From: Plenodomus lindquistii
Taxonomy: Eukaryota; Ascomycota; Dothideomycetes; Pleosporales; Leptosphaeriaceae
Assembly (NCBI GenBank): GCA_025504975.1
Contig: JANUWI010000007.1
Coordinates: 434,001-498,000, forward strand
Direction of reading: 5' to 3'
Length of the DNA: 64,000 bases
Shown here: positions 45,983 through 57,813 of the stretch, one piece after another
Layout of the letters: each line of letters begins with the position of its first letter
Numbering within the stretch: position 1 is the stretch's first letter
The notes under the pieces: model-generated
Told to the model about the DNA's origin: nothing
What the model saw: only the letters and a program-made list of their open reading frames with translations
The model's database searches: none
Translations under genes and position numbers: made by a program

Positions 45983-47260
45983 ATGAACGCTCTTACCAAT
46001 CTCAACAAGGGAGATTCCCCAACTCTCGCTCTGGTACATCCCACCGAGGAAGAGAAGTTGATCCAGTTCAAACTCAACGGCGCCGAATGGCGTGGTGCCC
46101 TGTCTCTGGAAGCGTACCTCCGTCGTGAAGCCTTACTCGCAAAGCAAGCGCTCACAAAGGATGATGGTATCTCTTACTGGATTCTTGTCGACACATCTCT
46201 CTCGAACAACCCGCTGGATCCAGACTCGGGCACCAGGCTTCCGCTTGCAAGTTGCGAATCGTATCGAAAGAAGGCACTAGTATGGCAGGACGGGAAACTG
46301 CAAGAGGTCATTACGCATGGTATTGGAAGCGTGTTTTGTGCAAACCATTTGAGGAAGAGAGGGTACGCACAGAGGATGATGCAAGAGCTAGGCAAGACGT
46401 TGAAGACGCATCAAACCACCAACGAGAATGACTGCCTATTCTCAATACTCTACTCTGACATCGGAAAGGTGGGTTGGCATATGAACTTGATATACATATG
46501 TTGACCAGTGCAGCAATTCTACAATCAGTTCGGCTGGGAACCATTTCATTCATCACATTTCTCTATACCAACAACGACATCCGCAGACTTGAAAGGCCTA
46601 CCCGTTGCCCGACCGCTGTATGCCGAGGATTTAGCAGAGCTATGCGATATTGACGTAGCCGCTGTAAGACGGAGCTTGGAGTCCCGACCCAAAGGAAGCA
46701 ATACCGCGGTGGCGCTATTGCCCGATCTTGACACCATTCGATGGCACCACGCGCGAGAAGACTTTGTCGGAATGGAGCTCCATGGCAAATCGCCAAAAGT
46801 GAAGGGTGCAATGGTAACTACAGAGGAAGGTAAGCGGGTGTGGTGCTACTGGACGCGGATGTGGTACAACTCCAATCCGGCCGAAGCAAAGGGCAACACT
46901 CTTCACATCTTGCGGCTGGTCATTGAGGACACGAAGTCGAAGTCGTCCACGAACGGTCATATCAATGGCCACACGAACGGCCATGTCAACGGCAGTTCGG
47001 TCGATCAAAGTGAAGAAGCGGCGATAGCAGCCTTGTTAGCGATGGCGCAACATGAAGCAGAGGAATGGAAGATGGAGCATGTCGAGATGTGGGCACCATC
47101 GCCAGCCGCGTTGGCAGCAGCACGAAGGTTGGAGCCGTCTGCAGAGGTGATCAATCGTGATACAGAGAGCATAGCGTCGCTGCGGTGGTATCCCGAGCAT
47201 GATGGACCAGTCGCTGACAGGATTGACTGGGTGGGGAATGAGAAGTACGGATGGTGTTGA
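45983..47260 (+). CDS. LYC1: LYC1-like lysine/polyamine N-acetyltransferase
   Basis: Two exons (45983-46468, 46514-47260) give 410 residues. The N-terminal half has the GNAT-like pattern: LALVHPTEEEKLIQFKLN, CESYRKKALVW, then the acetyl-CoA loop region GIGSVFCANHLRKRGYAQRM with the expected R-x-x-G-x-A, and SILYSDIGKQFYNQFGW after a 45-nt intron. The C-terminal half matches the LYC1 group (RWHHAREDFVGMEL). LYC1 of Yarrowia acetylates L-lysine in catabolism; the substrate here is inferred. Residues about 325-338 carry NGHINGHTNGHVNG, a repeat insertion in a low-complexity linker. Confidence 0.85.
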
Positions 47261-49334
47261 GGTAGTTGAAGTTTGGGTGAACAGGATGTAGATCGTAACG
47301 CGTGTCGTGCATTGTCTGCAAGAGGGTGCCCTGGACCTTGCCTGTTAACATTGTTAGAAAGTTTACGCGTCACAACATGCGAACACCATGTAAACGACGT
47401 CTAGTCGCAGATGATCTTCGACGCAGTGAGCAATGGTCTTGGAGAGTGGAATGGGAAGCTTCTTCCTCGACCAACTGGCAAGCCAGAAGAATCAATGAAA
47501 AAACAAAGGCCTGTCAGATTGCCGTCAACACCCTGCCTTCCAGCGCGACCGAAGTACGCAACTGGTTGGCTGAAGATCATCGCCACGCTTGCCGAAGCAA
47601 TCGTAATAAGGCCTCACTCCGGGGTATCGAGGCTGCTACTCATCAACCAGGTTGGGGATTCTGTGGCTTTTTTGAGAAGCTCAGAAAGGAGACGATTACT
47701 ATAGAATAGATTCCATGAAGTCTAGCCTCCGGTCAGCAACATGGCCACAACAAGAGTGTGCCAGGTGACGAGGTGCGAGATGACGAAGGGGGGATGCGGG
47801 TTATTCCGATGTTGTGGATTATGGCGAAGGAGATGGATGAAGATAGGAATGGAGGATGAGGGTGATGGTGATGGTGATGGTGACCGTGACCGTGACCGTG
47901 ACCGTGACCGTGATGGTGAAGGAATGGTGACATAGTGCAATGTGGTATTGGGAAGAGAGCACTAGGCTCGGGTGAGACTTACAAGATCGACATGAGGAAA
48001 ACAGAAGGAGCGCGAGGAAAGCTCGTCTTTTATGGGCAGCGCCAAGCCGCGCGCACATCCGTGCGAGTGTGCGGCTCACCGTGCCCTCGCCAGCAGAATT
48101 TTGCTGCCGAGGTCCCGCCGACACCGACTGCGGCTGAGCCCGGTTGCCCTACCGTCCCAAGCGCAACGGCATGACGGCCAACTGTGTACTACCATCGGCC
48201 AACTGCTTCATGCACAACACTTGCTCGAAGACTGCGTTCCCCACTGCATCTGTGCATATTTTCTCAACTGTCAATCTACTCAGCCAAAGGAATGACACTT
48301 GACAATGTCTGTTCATACGTGTGTCTTGAACGGGTCCAAGCATCAAGAGTCAACTGCTCTACCAACAGTTCAAATTACTCTGTAGTTTGAGTTTGCATTG
48401 TTATCATGACGTACACGCATGTTGTGGTATTCACAATGAATGACCCTGACCCGTACTTTCTCGCATTATATGAATCAGCCATCTCGCCAATCAGTTGCTT
48501 AAGATGCTGGCGATTGGACTACATCGCCAAGGGTGAAGATCTATGCCGTTGATGGAGGCAGCTGGAGTCCCTTATGTAGTTGTGTGAACTTGGCTCATGC
48601 ATAATACATTGTGGTCGTCATACATGTGTAAGACACTACCAGAGACGCCCTGAGTGAAATCGGACCCTTCAAATGTCATATTCACCTTCAGTCGATAGCC
48701 TTATCTGACGTTTGGTGCTTCACAATGTTCGGTACAAAGGAATAACCCGTCTATATACCACTCCCCAGTGTTTTGACCGTCAGGATCGTTCCCTGCAAAG
48801 ATCAATTGGGACAGATTGCCCCACCATCCATCATGGGATCTCGATGGCAGTCATTGGAAGACCCATTATCGCTCCAAGGACTACGAGCATGATTTCGACG
48901 CAGATGGAGCTTCAATCCTAGACCTCGTCTTGCATTGACAGACATAGCTCGCGCATGTTGGAGTTGAGACGGGCGTGTTCCAAGGTCAAAAGAGGCATGG
49001 CGGGGTAAGCATGATCAAAAGAATACTGCCAGCTGCAAGTAGCATGGGAAGGTGTCCCAACGAAGCTCGATTGCGTGTAATCTCATTGGGCCTGGAATGT
49101 CTCCGCACCTCTTGGGCTAAGGTATGGCGCAAAGCTGCCCTGCGTGGTGGATGGAGCGCTCTAACAGGTCCAGACGGCGGGATTGAGTCACTGCGATCAC
49201 GGAGCTTCAACCACATTTTTTCCCCACGGGGAGCACAGCCCGACCACATCTTGAGGAATACAACACAGTCCATAACTGCGCTTTGATTCTTGGATACTTG
49301 TTCGCACTGCACTCCCGGACCACAATTGCACAGG
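47261..49334. other. 2.1-kb spacer with a hexanucleotide repeat
   Basis: This is the 3' flank of the LYC1-like gene and the upstream region of threonine synthase. A hexamer minisatellite lies near 47,860-47,920. Small minus-strand frames run through it (Gly/His-rich in one, Ser/Arg in another), but they only reflect the repeat. Nothing else is recognisable. Confidence 0.4.
47860..47920 (+). repeat. Hexanucleotide minisatellite (GTGATG)n-(GTGACC)n
   Basis: About four GGTGAT units pass into five GTGACC units and back to GTGATGG. The change from T to C within otherwise identical units suggests expansion of a variant. It is non-coding as far as I can tell. Confidence 0.85.
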
Positions 49335-51100
49335 ATGGCATCGCATACAGCGTCGCAGCGCTACCTCAGCACCCGGGGAGGATCCTATGATGTAAGCCAG
49401 CACATGCGCATTCATCGCCATAGTCGCGCACAAACGCCATTGGCCGCTGACACGCGCAGCTCTCGTTCGAGGATGTCGTCCTCAAGGGCCTTGCCGCGGA
49501 CGGCGGCCTCTTCATCCCAGAGGAAATCCCCACGCTGCCCGACGAGTGGGCGTCCAAGTGGAAGAACCTCTCCTTCGCAGACCTCGCATACGAGATCTTC
49601 TCCCTCTACATCTCCCCGTCCGAGATCCCCGCCGCCGACCTGAGAGACATCATCCGCCGCAGCTACTCGACCTTCCGCGCAAAGGACGTCACGCCCACCG
49701 TCACGCTCGACAAGGAGAAGAACATACACTTGCTCGAACTCTTCCATGGGCCGACATTTGCCTTCAAAGACGTCGCGCTGCAATTCTTGGGCAACCTGTT
49801 CGAGTATTTTCTTGTGCGCAGGAATAAGGGCAGGACGGGCCGCGATAGGGAACACTTGACCGTCGTCGGTGCGACAAGTGGTGATACCGGCTCAGCAGCC
49901 ATTTACGGTCTGCGAGGCAAGAAGGATGTCTCGGTCTTCATCATGCACCCGCATGGCAAGGTCAGCGCGGTCCAAGAAGCACAGATGACAACGGTCATGG
50001 ACGCCAACGTGCACAACTTGGCTGTAGACGGCACATTCGACGACTGCCAGGTATGCACGCATAACACTTCCCTACACGGGTAGACCACGTCTGACTTTCT
50101 GCAGGACTTTGTCAAGGCCCTCTTCGCCGACCCCGAAATCAACGGCACGCACCGCCTTGCGGCCGTCAACTCCATCAACTGGGCCCGCATCCTCGCCCAG
50201 ATTACGTACTACTTCTACTCGTACTTTGACCTCATCAAGTCAGAATCCTTCCTCCCCGCATCGACCGTCCGCTTCGTCGTGCCAACGGGTAACTTCGGCG
50301 ATATCTTGGCAGGTTTCTTTGCGAAGCGCATGGGCCTGCCTGCCGAAAAGCTCGTCATAGCAACAAACGCAAACGACATCCTACACCGCTTCTGGGTATC
50401 TGGAAAGTACGAGAAGAAGCCTGTGCATGGCGGACAAGCCGAAGGTGGTCTTGTTGAGGATGGTGTCAAGGCACATGAGAGCGGCGTCAAGGAGACATTG
50501 AGCCCGGCCATGGACATTCTCGTGTCCTCCAACTTTGAGCGTCTGCTATGGTTCCTCGCATATGATGTGTACAGCACAAACTCAGATGCCGTCTCGCAAC
50601 GACGGAGTCAAGCAGGCGATCACGTTCGCGGCTGGCTGAACGACCTGAAGTCCAAGGGTGGCTTCGCGGTCGACAAGCAAATTCTGCAAGCAGCACAATC
50701 GGACTTTGCTTCGTATCGCGTTAGCGACGACGAAACCATCGAGACCATCAAGGATGTTTTCGGCGCGCAATCTTCGAAGAGCTACGTCCTCGACCCACAC
50801 TCTGCCATTGGTATTGCAGCTGCACGTCGCTCGACAGAAGTTGCGAAGCCCCCCTCCGTACATCACATTGCGCTTGCCACCGCGCACCCCGCAAAGTTCG
50901 CAAATGCCGTGGAGCTGGCGTTGCCCGAACAAAAGGAATATTTCCAGGAAAAGGTCTTGCCTATGGAGTTCAAGGGTCTAGAAGACAAGCCCCGGAGAGT
51001 CAGCCACGTCAAGAAGTCAGAAGGGTGGCAAGGTGTTCGAAAGGTGGTCGTTGCTGAAGTTGAGGCAGAGCTTCAAGCCGCCGAGAAAGAGGCGCAGTAG
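49335..51100 (+). CDS. THR4: Threonine synthase
   Basis: Three exons (49335-49391, 49460-50050, 50105-51100) give 547 residues; yeast Thr4 has 514. It converts O-phosphohomoserine to threonine with PLP, in the cytosol. The PLP lysine lies in LFHGPTFAFKDVALQF (about K122). The cofactor-phosphate glycine loop is VVGATSGDTGSAAIYGLRG, and other conserved blocks are VDGTFDDCQ|DFVKALFADP, AAVNSINWARILAQITYYF and VPTGNFGDILAGFFAKRMGL. Exon 1 encodes only 19 residues (MASHTASQRYLSTRGGSYD), of which the last eight are the conserved YLSTRGG block. Intron lengths are 68 and 54 nt, both between codons. Confidence 0.97.
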
Positions 51101-51259
51101 GCCACCTCCAATACCTTCTAGAAGGGGTGGCATTTTGGATAAAAGCAAGGGTAAGATTTTGCATAGATTGATCCACATGGTCTATAGACGGTTCCCAGGA
51201 AATAGCCTACAATTGAGCTATACGCGTTACGACTTCGCAGCCACAGTTTTTTCTCCATC

Positions 51260-52359
51260 TCACGACTTGACCTTTGCATCACGTTCCTTCACGGCATCAG
51301 TCTCAAATTCCAGTCCTACCCTCTGCCTCACAACCCCAAACACACTACTACTATCACACCTCCTCCCCTTCTCTATCCCGTATGCCTTCGCTTCCCCCGC
51401 AGCATCAAGATACAACTCACCAACCCTCAACTCCATGCCATTCTCCCTCGCCAGACTAACACCATGTCCAACATCCTTGATCCCCAATTCCAACCCCGAA
51501 CTCGGCGCCTGTCCCTTAGCAGGAAAGTAGCTACCAGACGTCAACCGCTTCGACACACCAAATGCATACGCGCCGAAATTCTGCTCAACCAGCGATTCCA
51601 ACACATCAGCCGGCAACCCCGTCTTCTCGGCGAGCGTATGCGCTTCACTGATGAGTATCATCATACCCGCGGTAATGAAATTGCTCGTCGTCTTCAGTAG
51701 CAGCGCTTTTTCGGGCTCGGTGCTTACTTCGATCACCGCGCGTGCGAGCACGCCTTTGAGAAAGGGCGAGATGGTTTGGATAGCATATACGGGTCCAGCG
51801 ACGGCGATGAGAAGCTGGCCTGCTTGCGCGAGGGGCGTGGCGCCAAAAACGGGGGCGGCGATGTAGTGTGCGCCGCGCTGGGTGAGTTGGGTGTTTATGG
51901 ATACAGTGGTGTTGGGGTGGACAGTTGTTGTGTCGACGAAGATTTTTGAGGACAGGGAGATGGTGATGGGGATTTGGGCGAAGAGGTTTTGGAGGGCTGC
52001 GTCGTCGCTGAGCTGGGGGTGCATGTTAGTCTGTATTCGTAGAAAAAAATCTAGAGAGGAAAGGGGCTGATATCTTGGGTGTAGACAGGCAAGAGGGAGA
52101 ATTTGCGTATGTAGACAGGGGATGAGGAGATGCATACAGAGATGAATATTATATCACAAGCCTGCACCAAATCTATGACTTGCATACATGGCACAGCGTC
52201 ATTTTCTTTGAGAGTGTCTCCGCGTGATAACGTGCGGTTCCAGTATTTCAGTGGTGGGAGGGGTTTCGACTCGAGGTGGGTTTGCAGGTTGGTGGCCATG
52301 GCTAGGCCCATGGAGCCGAGTCCTATCCATCCAAGCTGAAGATCCTGTGGTGAGGACAT
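51260..52359 (-). CDS. Beta-hydroxyacid dehydrogenase (6-phosphogluconate/3-hydroxyisobutyrate dehydrogenase family)
   Basis: Two exons (52359-52138, 52012-51260) give 324 residues. The Rossmann NAD(P) loop GWIGLGSMGLAMATNL is at the N-terminus. The 125-nt intron (branch ACTAAC, CCCCAG) joins IFIS to LSDDAALQN, the usual block of this family. FVDTTTVHPNT, APVFGATPLAQAGQL and the catalytic-Lys motif LLLKTTSNFITAGMM (K-x3-N) follow, then a helical C-terminal domain. The oxidised substrate (3-hydroxyisobutyrate, glyoxylate-type or other) cannot be read from sequence. It converges on threonine synthase, stops 159 bp apart, with no sign of a functional link. Confidence 0.9.
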
Positions 52360-53475
52360 TGCTTATTCTTTTTAGTTGAAGCGTTTCCGTGGTCTGAATT
52401 TTAATGGGTTTCATTTGACTACATGGTACAATTGTGTAAGTGACTTAAGAGGGGAGTTCTGCGCAAGGCGAACATCGTACTAGGTTCAAAGTAGGCAAGT
52501 AGATTCGCCCGCGGCTAATGAAGGAGCTCTGAAGGTAGGCTTCAATTGTTTCTCCCATCACGACTTGATTCGAATATTTTGTACATTCGGCCTAGTACAA
52601 CCTCACTTCCACCGACATGGAGTTCAGGTTCCCGCACACAAGCCAGGAGGGTGGACTCGAGGAGTAAGCCGCATGTGTGAATATGGGGGACCTCTTTGGA
52701 TTGGAAGATATTCTTCGGAACTGGTAAGGTTCAGGCCGTTCCCTTAATTCGTTGGTGTAGGAGGCCTTGCGATTTCAGCTGCGTGCTCGGGCTGTGGCGT
52801 TGCCCTCGTGTGCAATTCCAATCACTTCCAAGGTTCCACTTGCAGGTCTTCCCATCGCAAGCCATTGTTGATTAGGGCGAACAGCACACCGCTCGCGCGG
52901 ATCGCACATACGCATACACAAGCGGAAAACTTCGAAATGTGCTGAGAATTTGGTACCATGGTACCTACTAACGACAGAGCGATTGGTCCACCTGGCTGCT
53001 TAGAGCTGTTCTTGCCACGATCCATGACACACCAAAGTCGCATAACAACAGAAGAAGGAATACATTGAAGAAGCATGTCAGCAATCAAACAAATTTCTCA
53101 TAGCTTCGCCATAAGTGATGGGAGACAAGCGTACTCGAGCTGAAGTGCGTTTCTGTTCGAACCTACCTAATCGCATACAACGACAACCAACGTCGGTCGA
53201 ATGCTAAGTCGCTCCATACCACGATATTCGACTGGCGTATACTTTTAGCCTTTCATCTGGTAGGAGGATGCGGGGGAAATGCTGTTGTTACAATGCGGGA
53301 GCTGCATGCTCCAGCTCTCAGCCGCAAGCCACCAAGCAAGCACGCTGCAGAATGCACCAACACGTGTGCATCGTCGGGCTGAAAACTAGCATGGATCGCC
53401 CCTTAATGATAGTTTTCTCTGGAAGAATCGTCGTATCTTGTTTCGCGCGCATCGGTTCATACTGGCAGGTCAGAA
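52360..53475. other. Divergent spacer
   Basis: This region serves the dehydrogenase and the membrane-protein gene. No gene, RNA or repeat is recognised. A B-box-like GTTCGAACC at about 53,155-53,163 has no tRNA fold around it. Confidence 0.4.
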
Positions 53476-55344
53476 ATGTCGGCTCACAACCCTCCTGCCG
53501 TCGAAAAGTCCGAGTACATCAACGAGAATGTCCATGAAGACAAGGAAGTTGAAAGGACATACACTGCGATCGAGACATCCAGCGACCGTACATCACTCGA
53601 CATTGCGAGCACGAAAAAGAAGTTTTACAAGCCGGGAGCTTTGCGAACATTCCATCTGCTCGCTTTTTGCGTAGTTGCACTGGCAATCGGGACGTTGCTC
53701 CAGATCACAGCCGCCGCCTACAGAGACAGACCGAGCATACAAGGGCTCATCAATGGTCCCGTCAACGTTCGAGCCAGACAAGTGATCACCTCCGATGTGC
53801 CTACGCCCACTCAGGAACTGCGCGGAGTCATTGGCACTGATTCCTTCATCCTACCTGATCCATCATTCACGCGAGGCAACGACAATCCGGCGAAGACCAC
53901 AGACTCTGCTATCACTAAAATGCTGATACCCACTCAGGGAACAGACGATCCGACCCAGACCCTCTATAGTTTTGTCTTCCAAACTTCGACAGAATTGGCT
54001 ACGGCACCGAACCCGAATAGCTACACATCGTCCAAGGGCCTGGGTCAAGGGCAATACTTCATCGGCGCATACCTACCAACACTTCCGGAAGTTTTCTTCT
54101 CGAGTATATGGTCTCGACATCTTCTAGCTTTCTTGGGCGCTCTCAACATGGGTCTCATCATCTTGTGCACACTTCTCTCATCAGAGACCATGTACCTCGA
54201 GAGTGAGGGAACTTTATGCGGTATACAGGCCGGCTCTGAGGGAGAATCCAATCCTGACTGCATCATGACATTGAGAATGCGTCAGGAGTACGCTTGGGCT
54301 GTAGGAGCTATACTTTTCGCTGTTGCCCTCTTCACAGTCTGGGTCATCGTGTTCACGTGCCCGAGGGTGACGGGACTACACAACGACCCGACAAGCATCG
54401 CAGGACACGCTAGTCTCATGGACGACGATTTGATAAAAGAGCTATGCGATTCTCATCAAGACCACACCAAACGATACGCACTTGTCCAATCACACGAGAA
54501 TGGACCAGTCACGATTGTATCAACAAGGACGTCTGATCTTTCCAGCACGCTCCACTAACATCGACAAAGGAACCGCTCAGGATCAAAGCACGGCCACTTC
54601 TCCATGCATCCCGCGCTCCTCATAACCTTCTGGCTGGCCCAAATCGGCATCTTAGTCATGCTCTTCTACTACCGCTTCGTCAGCAAACCCAACACCGGAA
54701 ACAAATTTGAAGACTTCATGAACAGCCAGGACATCGGCGTCAGCACTTTCATGACGGCGCTCGGTCTGGGCGTCAAGTTCTACTGGGGTTGGATCGAAGG
54801 GTACATGCGGACCATGAGGCCGTACCTCGCACTCGCGTCACCACATGGAGCCACCGCTGCTCAGAGTGTCCTCTTACGGTCCCCGAGTCATTCTGTCACT
54901 ACTCTCCTTCAGGCAGAGACTTGGAAGTACCCGCTGTTGGCCATTGTGACATTCATGTCGCTGCTGAGCGAGGTGCTAGTCATTATGCTCAACGGCGTCC
55001 CTTTCACGCCGAGTCTACTGCGCAAGGCGTTTGATATCTCCGTATTTGCTAGTATTGTGATACTTTTCGCGATGATTGTGTCGTTGAGTGTAGTCATTGT
55101 GTGGGGGCTGAGCAAGAAGACGAGACGCTGTCTTCCTGAGGCGCCAGAGTGTATCGCGCATGTTATTGAATTGCTGGGTGATGCAGAGGGACGGCGAGCA
55201 ATGGCACAGCTGGTGAATGGTAAACATGGTGCTGAAGTAGGACACGATCAGCAGATGCGGGTTGCATTGCAGGATGTTGTGAGTAGTGAGCCTGGAATCT
55301 CAGGGTGGCGGATTGTAAAGTTGCCCGCGCGCCCGGTGGTGTAG
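53476..55344 (+). CDS. Multi-pass membrane protein (DUF3433-like), frame interrupted by one in-frame stop
   Basis: Two open segments in the same frame, 53476-54558 and 54604-55344, are separated by one TAA and 15 open codons. I read them as one gene of about 600 residues with an intron removing the stop. Possible boundaries are 54517-54588 (72 nt) or 54531-54569 (39 nt); a CTAAC branch-like site lies between, but both donors are weak. Membrane segments: FHLLAFCVVALAIGTLLQIT near 62, LLAFLGALNMGLIILCTLLS, VGAILFAVALFTVWVIVFT, then LLITFWLAQIGILVMLFYY and two to three more. The repeated layout resembles DUF3433 fungal proteins; function is unknown. A real nonsense mutation or two genes are alternatives. 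Confidence 0.65.
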
Positions 55345-55857
55345 TCGTCTGGAACTTCTCTTGAATGATATGGCATGTACCAAAATATCGAATTGCAATT
55401 GCAATCACCAGTAACACACTACTTTCAAGACCCGTAACCCCTCCCAAAAAGCCAAGTAAATGCTGGCGAACTCATGTTAGTCACGTAGGAGAAAGACAGA
55501 GAGAGGCTCTATTTTTCCCCCTGACCACCCAAAATTCGCCTAGCGATTACTCAACATCGTGAAGTCCGCCACACCGCAAAAACCCACAACAAAAACGACA
55601 AGATTCCATCTCGCAAGTCCTACCCATCTAATCCAACCTAGCTATTTCTTCCTCGGAGCTTTGCGCTTCCGGCCCGTCGCTAGGCGACACCATGGCGTTC
55701 GCCGAGGCTGCCTGAGCTGATGGCCCTTGTGCGCTGTTGTCGGCCTTCGAAAAAGAGAGCTATAAACTTTGTGTATACGTGAAAAAACACGAATCAACCC
55801 TGCCCTCTTTACCTTCCTCAGTTCACCCCAATCAAAGCAATTGCATCTAATCAAAAC
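55345..55857 (+). other. Upstream region of the MAPEG gene
   Basis: This spacer lies between the membrane-protein gene and the MAPEG start on the same strand. The last 60 bp are C/T/A-rich, a plausible leader (CCTTCCTCAGTTCACCCC). Nothing else seen. Confidence 0.4.
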
Positions 55858-56422
55858 ATGTCGTCCTTCCTCTCCTCTTACAACACCTCCGTCCTCTCTC
55901 TCCCCGCGTACTTTATCCTCTCCTCTATTCCGCACGCCATGGCCATCACCAGTGCTTCAGGCGGCAAGTATGGAAAATGGGATAATCGCAACCCCCGCTC
56001 TTCAACCATGAAAGCAACGCTCAAGCAAAAGTTATCCGCAGACGAATTTGCAAAGTATGAGAGATTGGAGGCTTGCCATTACAATGGTATGGAGGTTAGT
56101 CGACATCTTCCTCCGTTAGCCCACATGTCGCCCGCCGGTCACGGTAATGAGCGTGCTGTAAGAGGTCTTAACATGGGAGAAATAGAATTTCCCAATCTTT
56201 GCTGCTGCAGTTATACTTGGTAATATGGCTGGGCTTCAAGAGAACGAGTTGACGAGGTTCGCGGTGTCGTTTTTGGCTGTTAGGGTCGCATATACCGTGG
56301 TATACATTTCGAATACGACGAAGGCGTTGTCGGCTTGTAGGAGTTTGTTGTGGATGACGGGAGTCAGCTTGTGCATGCGGACGCTGGTGAGAGCCGCGGG
56401 CGCAATGGGGACGAAGCTTTGA
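55858..56422 (+). CDS. MAPEG-family membrane protein (microsomal glutathione transferase type)
   Basis: Two exons (55858-56094, 56186-56422) give 157 residues, the normal MAPEG size. Helix 1 is LPAYFILSSIPHAMAITSA. The conserved loop reads RLEACHYNGMENFPIFAAAV, where the junction of the 91-nt intron falls between GME and NFP, matching the family block of a basic residue, then A-x-x-N-x-x-E. Helices 2-4 follow (SFLAVRVAYTVVYISNTT, LLWMTGVSLCMRTLV). The basic residues and Arg before AVRV are where glutathione contacts lie in MAPEG enzymes. Probable ER membrane protein in detoxification or lipid-peroxide handling; catalysis is not certain. Confidence 0.88.
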
Positions 56423-57090
56423 AGTAGAAGCGTGGGACCTGGTGTATGGTTAAGATGGTAAGAGGCTGAAGAGTGCGTCAGGATATAGTGGAAGATAAAA
56501 GTGATCGAGTCGGAAGTGATCGGTAAAAATAACTTGTAATGTACCAAGTGACTATATTGATGTGTTTTTGGGTACCCTCCATGATTCACAATGCTGTATT
56601 CGCACCGTAAAGCACTACCCTTTCTCTATCAATTTTGACGTAAGTTGATGTCAAAACTGATAAACTTGGAATTGTAGGCGTCTCAAACGTCTCGTCCACG
56701 CAGGCAAATAGATCAATATGTCGCACTGGGTTAAATGACCTCGCCATGACACTGAAGTCTCACACCGCCCAGCTCACAAATGCCATCAGTCGTACCCTGT
56801 CTACAGCAAAAAGAGGCTCAAATTGGATAGTTGCAAGTAAGGTAACCAGAGATTGTCTCCCCAACGATCCGTGAAACACAAGCCATAGTACTTCACACAA
56901 ACTCCAATGGTGAAAAGAAAAATCTGTCCGCTCCACCATCCGTCTGAGACACCGATGCATACGTTTCTGGGTCGTGGTTGTAGGGAAACATGGCTGGAAG
57001 AAGCCATGAGCGCGGGCTTTTGATCATGGCATGTCTGGTCGACAGACTTGGACGTTATCAGGCTGCTACGTAAGTCGTGTACAAAACAGC
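56423..57090. other. Convergent spacer
   Basis: This is the 3' flank of the MAPEG and ARF1 genes. It is AT-rich in its first half. No gene or repeat seen. Confidence 0.4.
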
Positions 57091-57813
57091 TTAGTTGTGG
57101 CCAGCCTTGCGGAGGGAGTTGCTCAACCATTCGAGACCCTCGTACAGACCGTCACCGGAGGTAGCGCAAGTCGACTGGATGTACTGCAGGAGGTGTTAGC
57201 TTTTGCGCCGATGACTAGTATTGGAACTTTGCGTACCCATGCGCGCTGGCGGAGGCTGTGGAGGCCAAGCTTGTCAGTGATCTCGGCTGCGTTCATCGCG
57301 TTCTAGAAAGAGTATGTCAGCCGTTGTCGCATAACCGGTGGCCCAGCTCGTGTCGACTTACGGGCAAATCCTGCTTATTGGCGAAGACTAGGAGGAGCGC
57401 ATCCCTGAGCTCGTCCTCGTTCAACATGCGCTGAAGCTCCTCACGGGCCTCAACAACACGATCGCGATCGTTGCTGTCAACGACGAAGATGATACCCTGG
57501 GTGTTCTGGAAGTAATGCCTCCACAGAGGGCGAATCTTGTCCTGACCGCCGACATCCCACACGGTGAACTGGATGTTCTTGTACTCGACAGTCTCGACGT
57601 TGAAACCTGGGCGGTTTGGTCAGCGCATTATTCTCATTGCAAGCTGACCGGTGGTGGTGACATACCGATGGTGGGAATGGTGGTGACGATTTCACCAAGC
57701 TTCAGCTTGTACAGAATGGTCGTCTTTCCGGCGGCATCAAGACCAACCATCAAAATGCGCATCTCCTTCTTCCCCCATAGCTTGTCGAAGAGCTTCGAGA
57801 AGGTGAGACCCAT
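57091..57813 (-). CDS. ARF1: ADP-ribosylation factor 1 (ARF1) small GTPase
   Basis: Four exons (57813-57666, 57606-57362, 57302-57237, 57183-57091) give 183 residues, as in other fungal ARF1. The N-terminal MGLTFSKLFDKLWGKKE has Gly2 for myristoylation and the amphipathic helix. Nucleotide motifs: GLDAAGKTT, switch I IPTIGFNVETVEYKN, WDVGGQDKIRPLW (switch II, Gln), NKQDLP and CATSGDG. It drives COPI coat formation at the Golgi, cycling through Sec7-type GEFs. Introns are 59, 59 and 53 nt, with the first splitting the Gly codon in TIGFN. A further intron in the 5' UTR is likely but not placed. Confidence 0.98.

Noticed and set aside
47733..47940. His/Gly-rich small protein on the minus strand
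   Set aside because: The frame is produced by the hexanucleotide repeat, and three different frames are open there.
53140..53180. Possible tRNA (B-box-like GTTCGAACC)
   Set aside because: The flanking five-base stem does not pair and there is no A box or acceptor stem.
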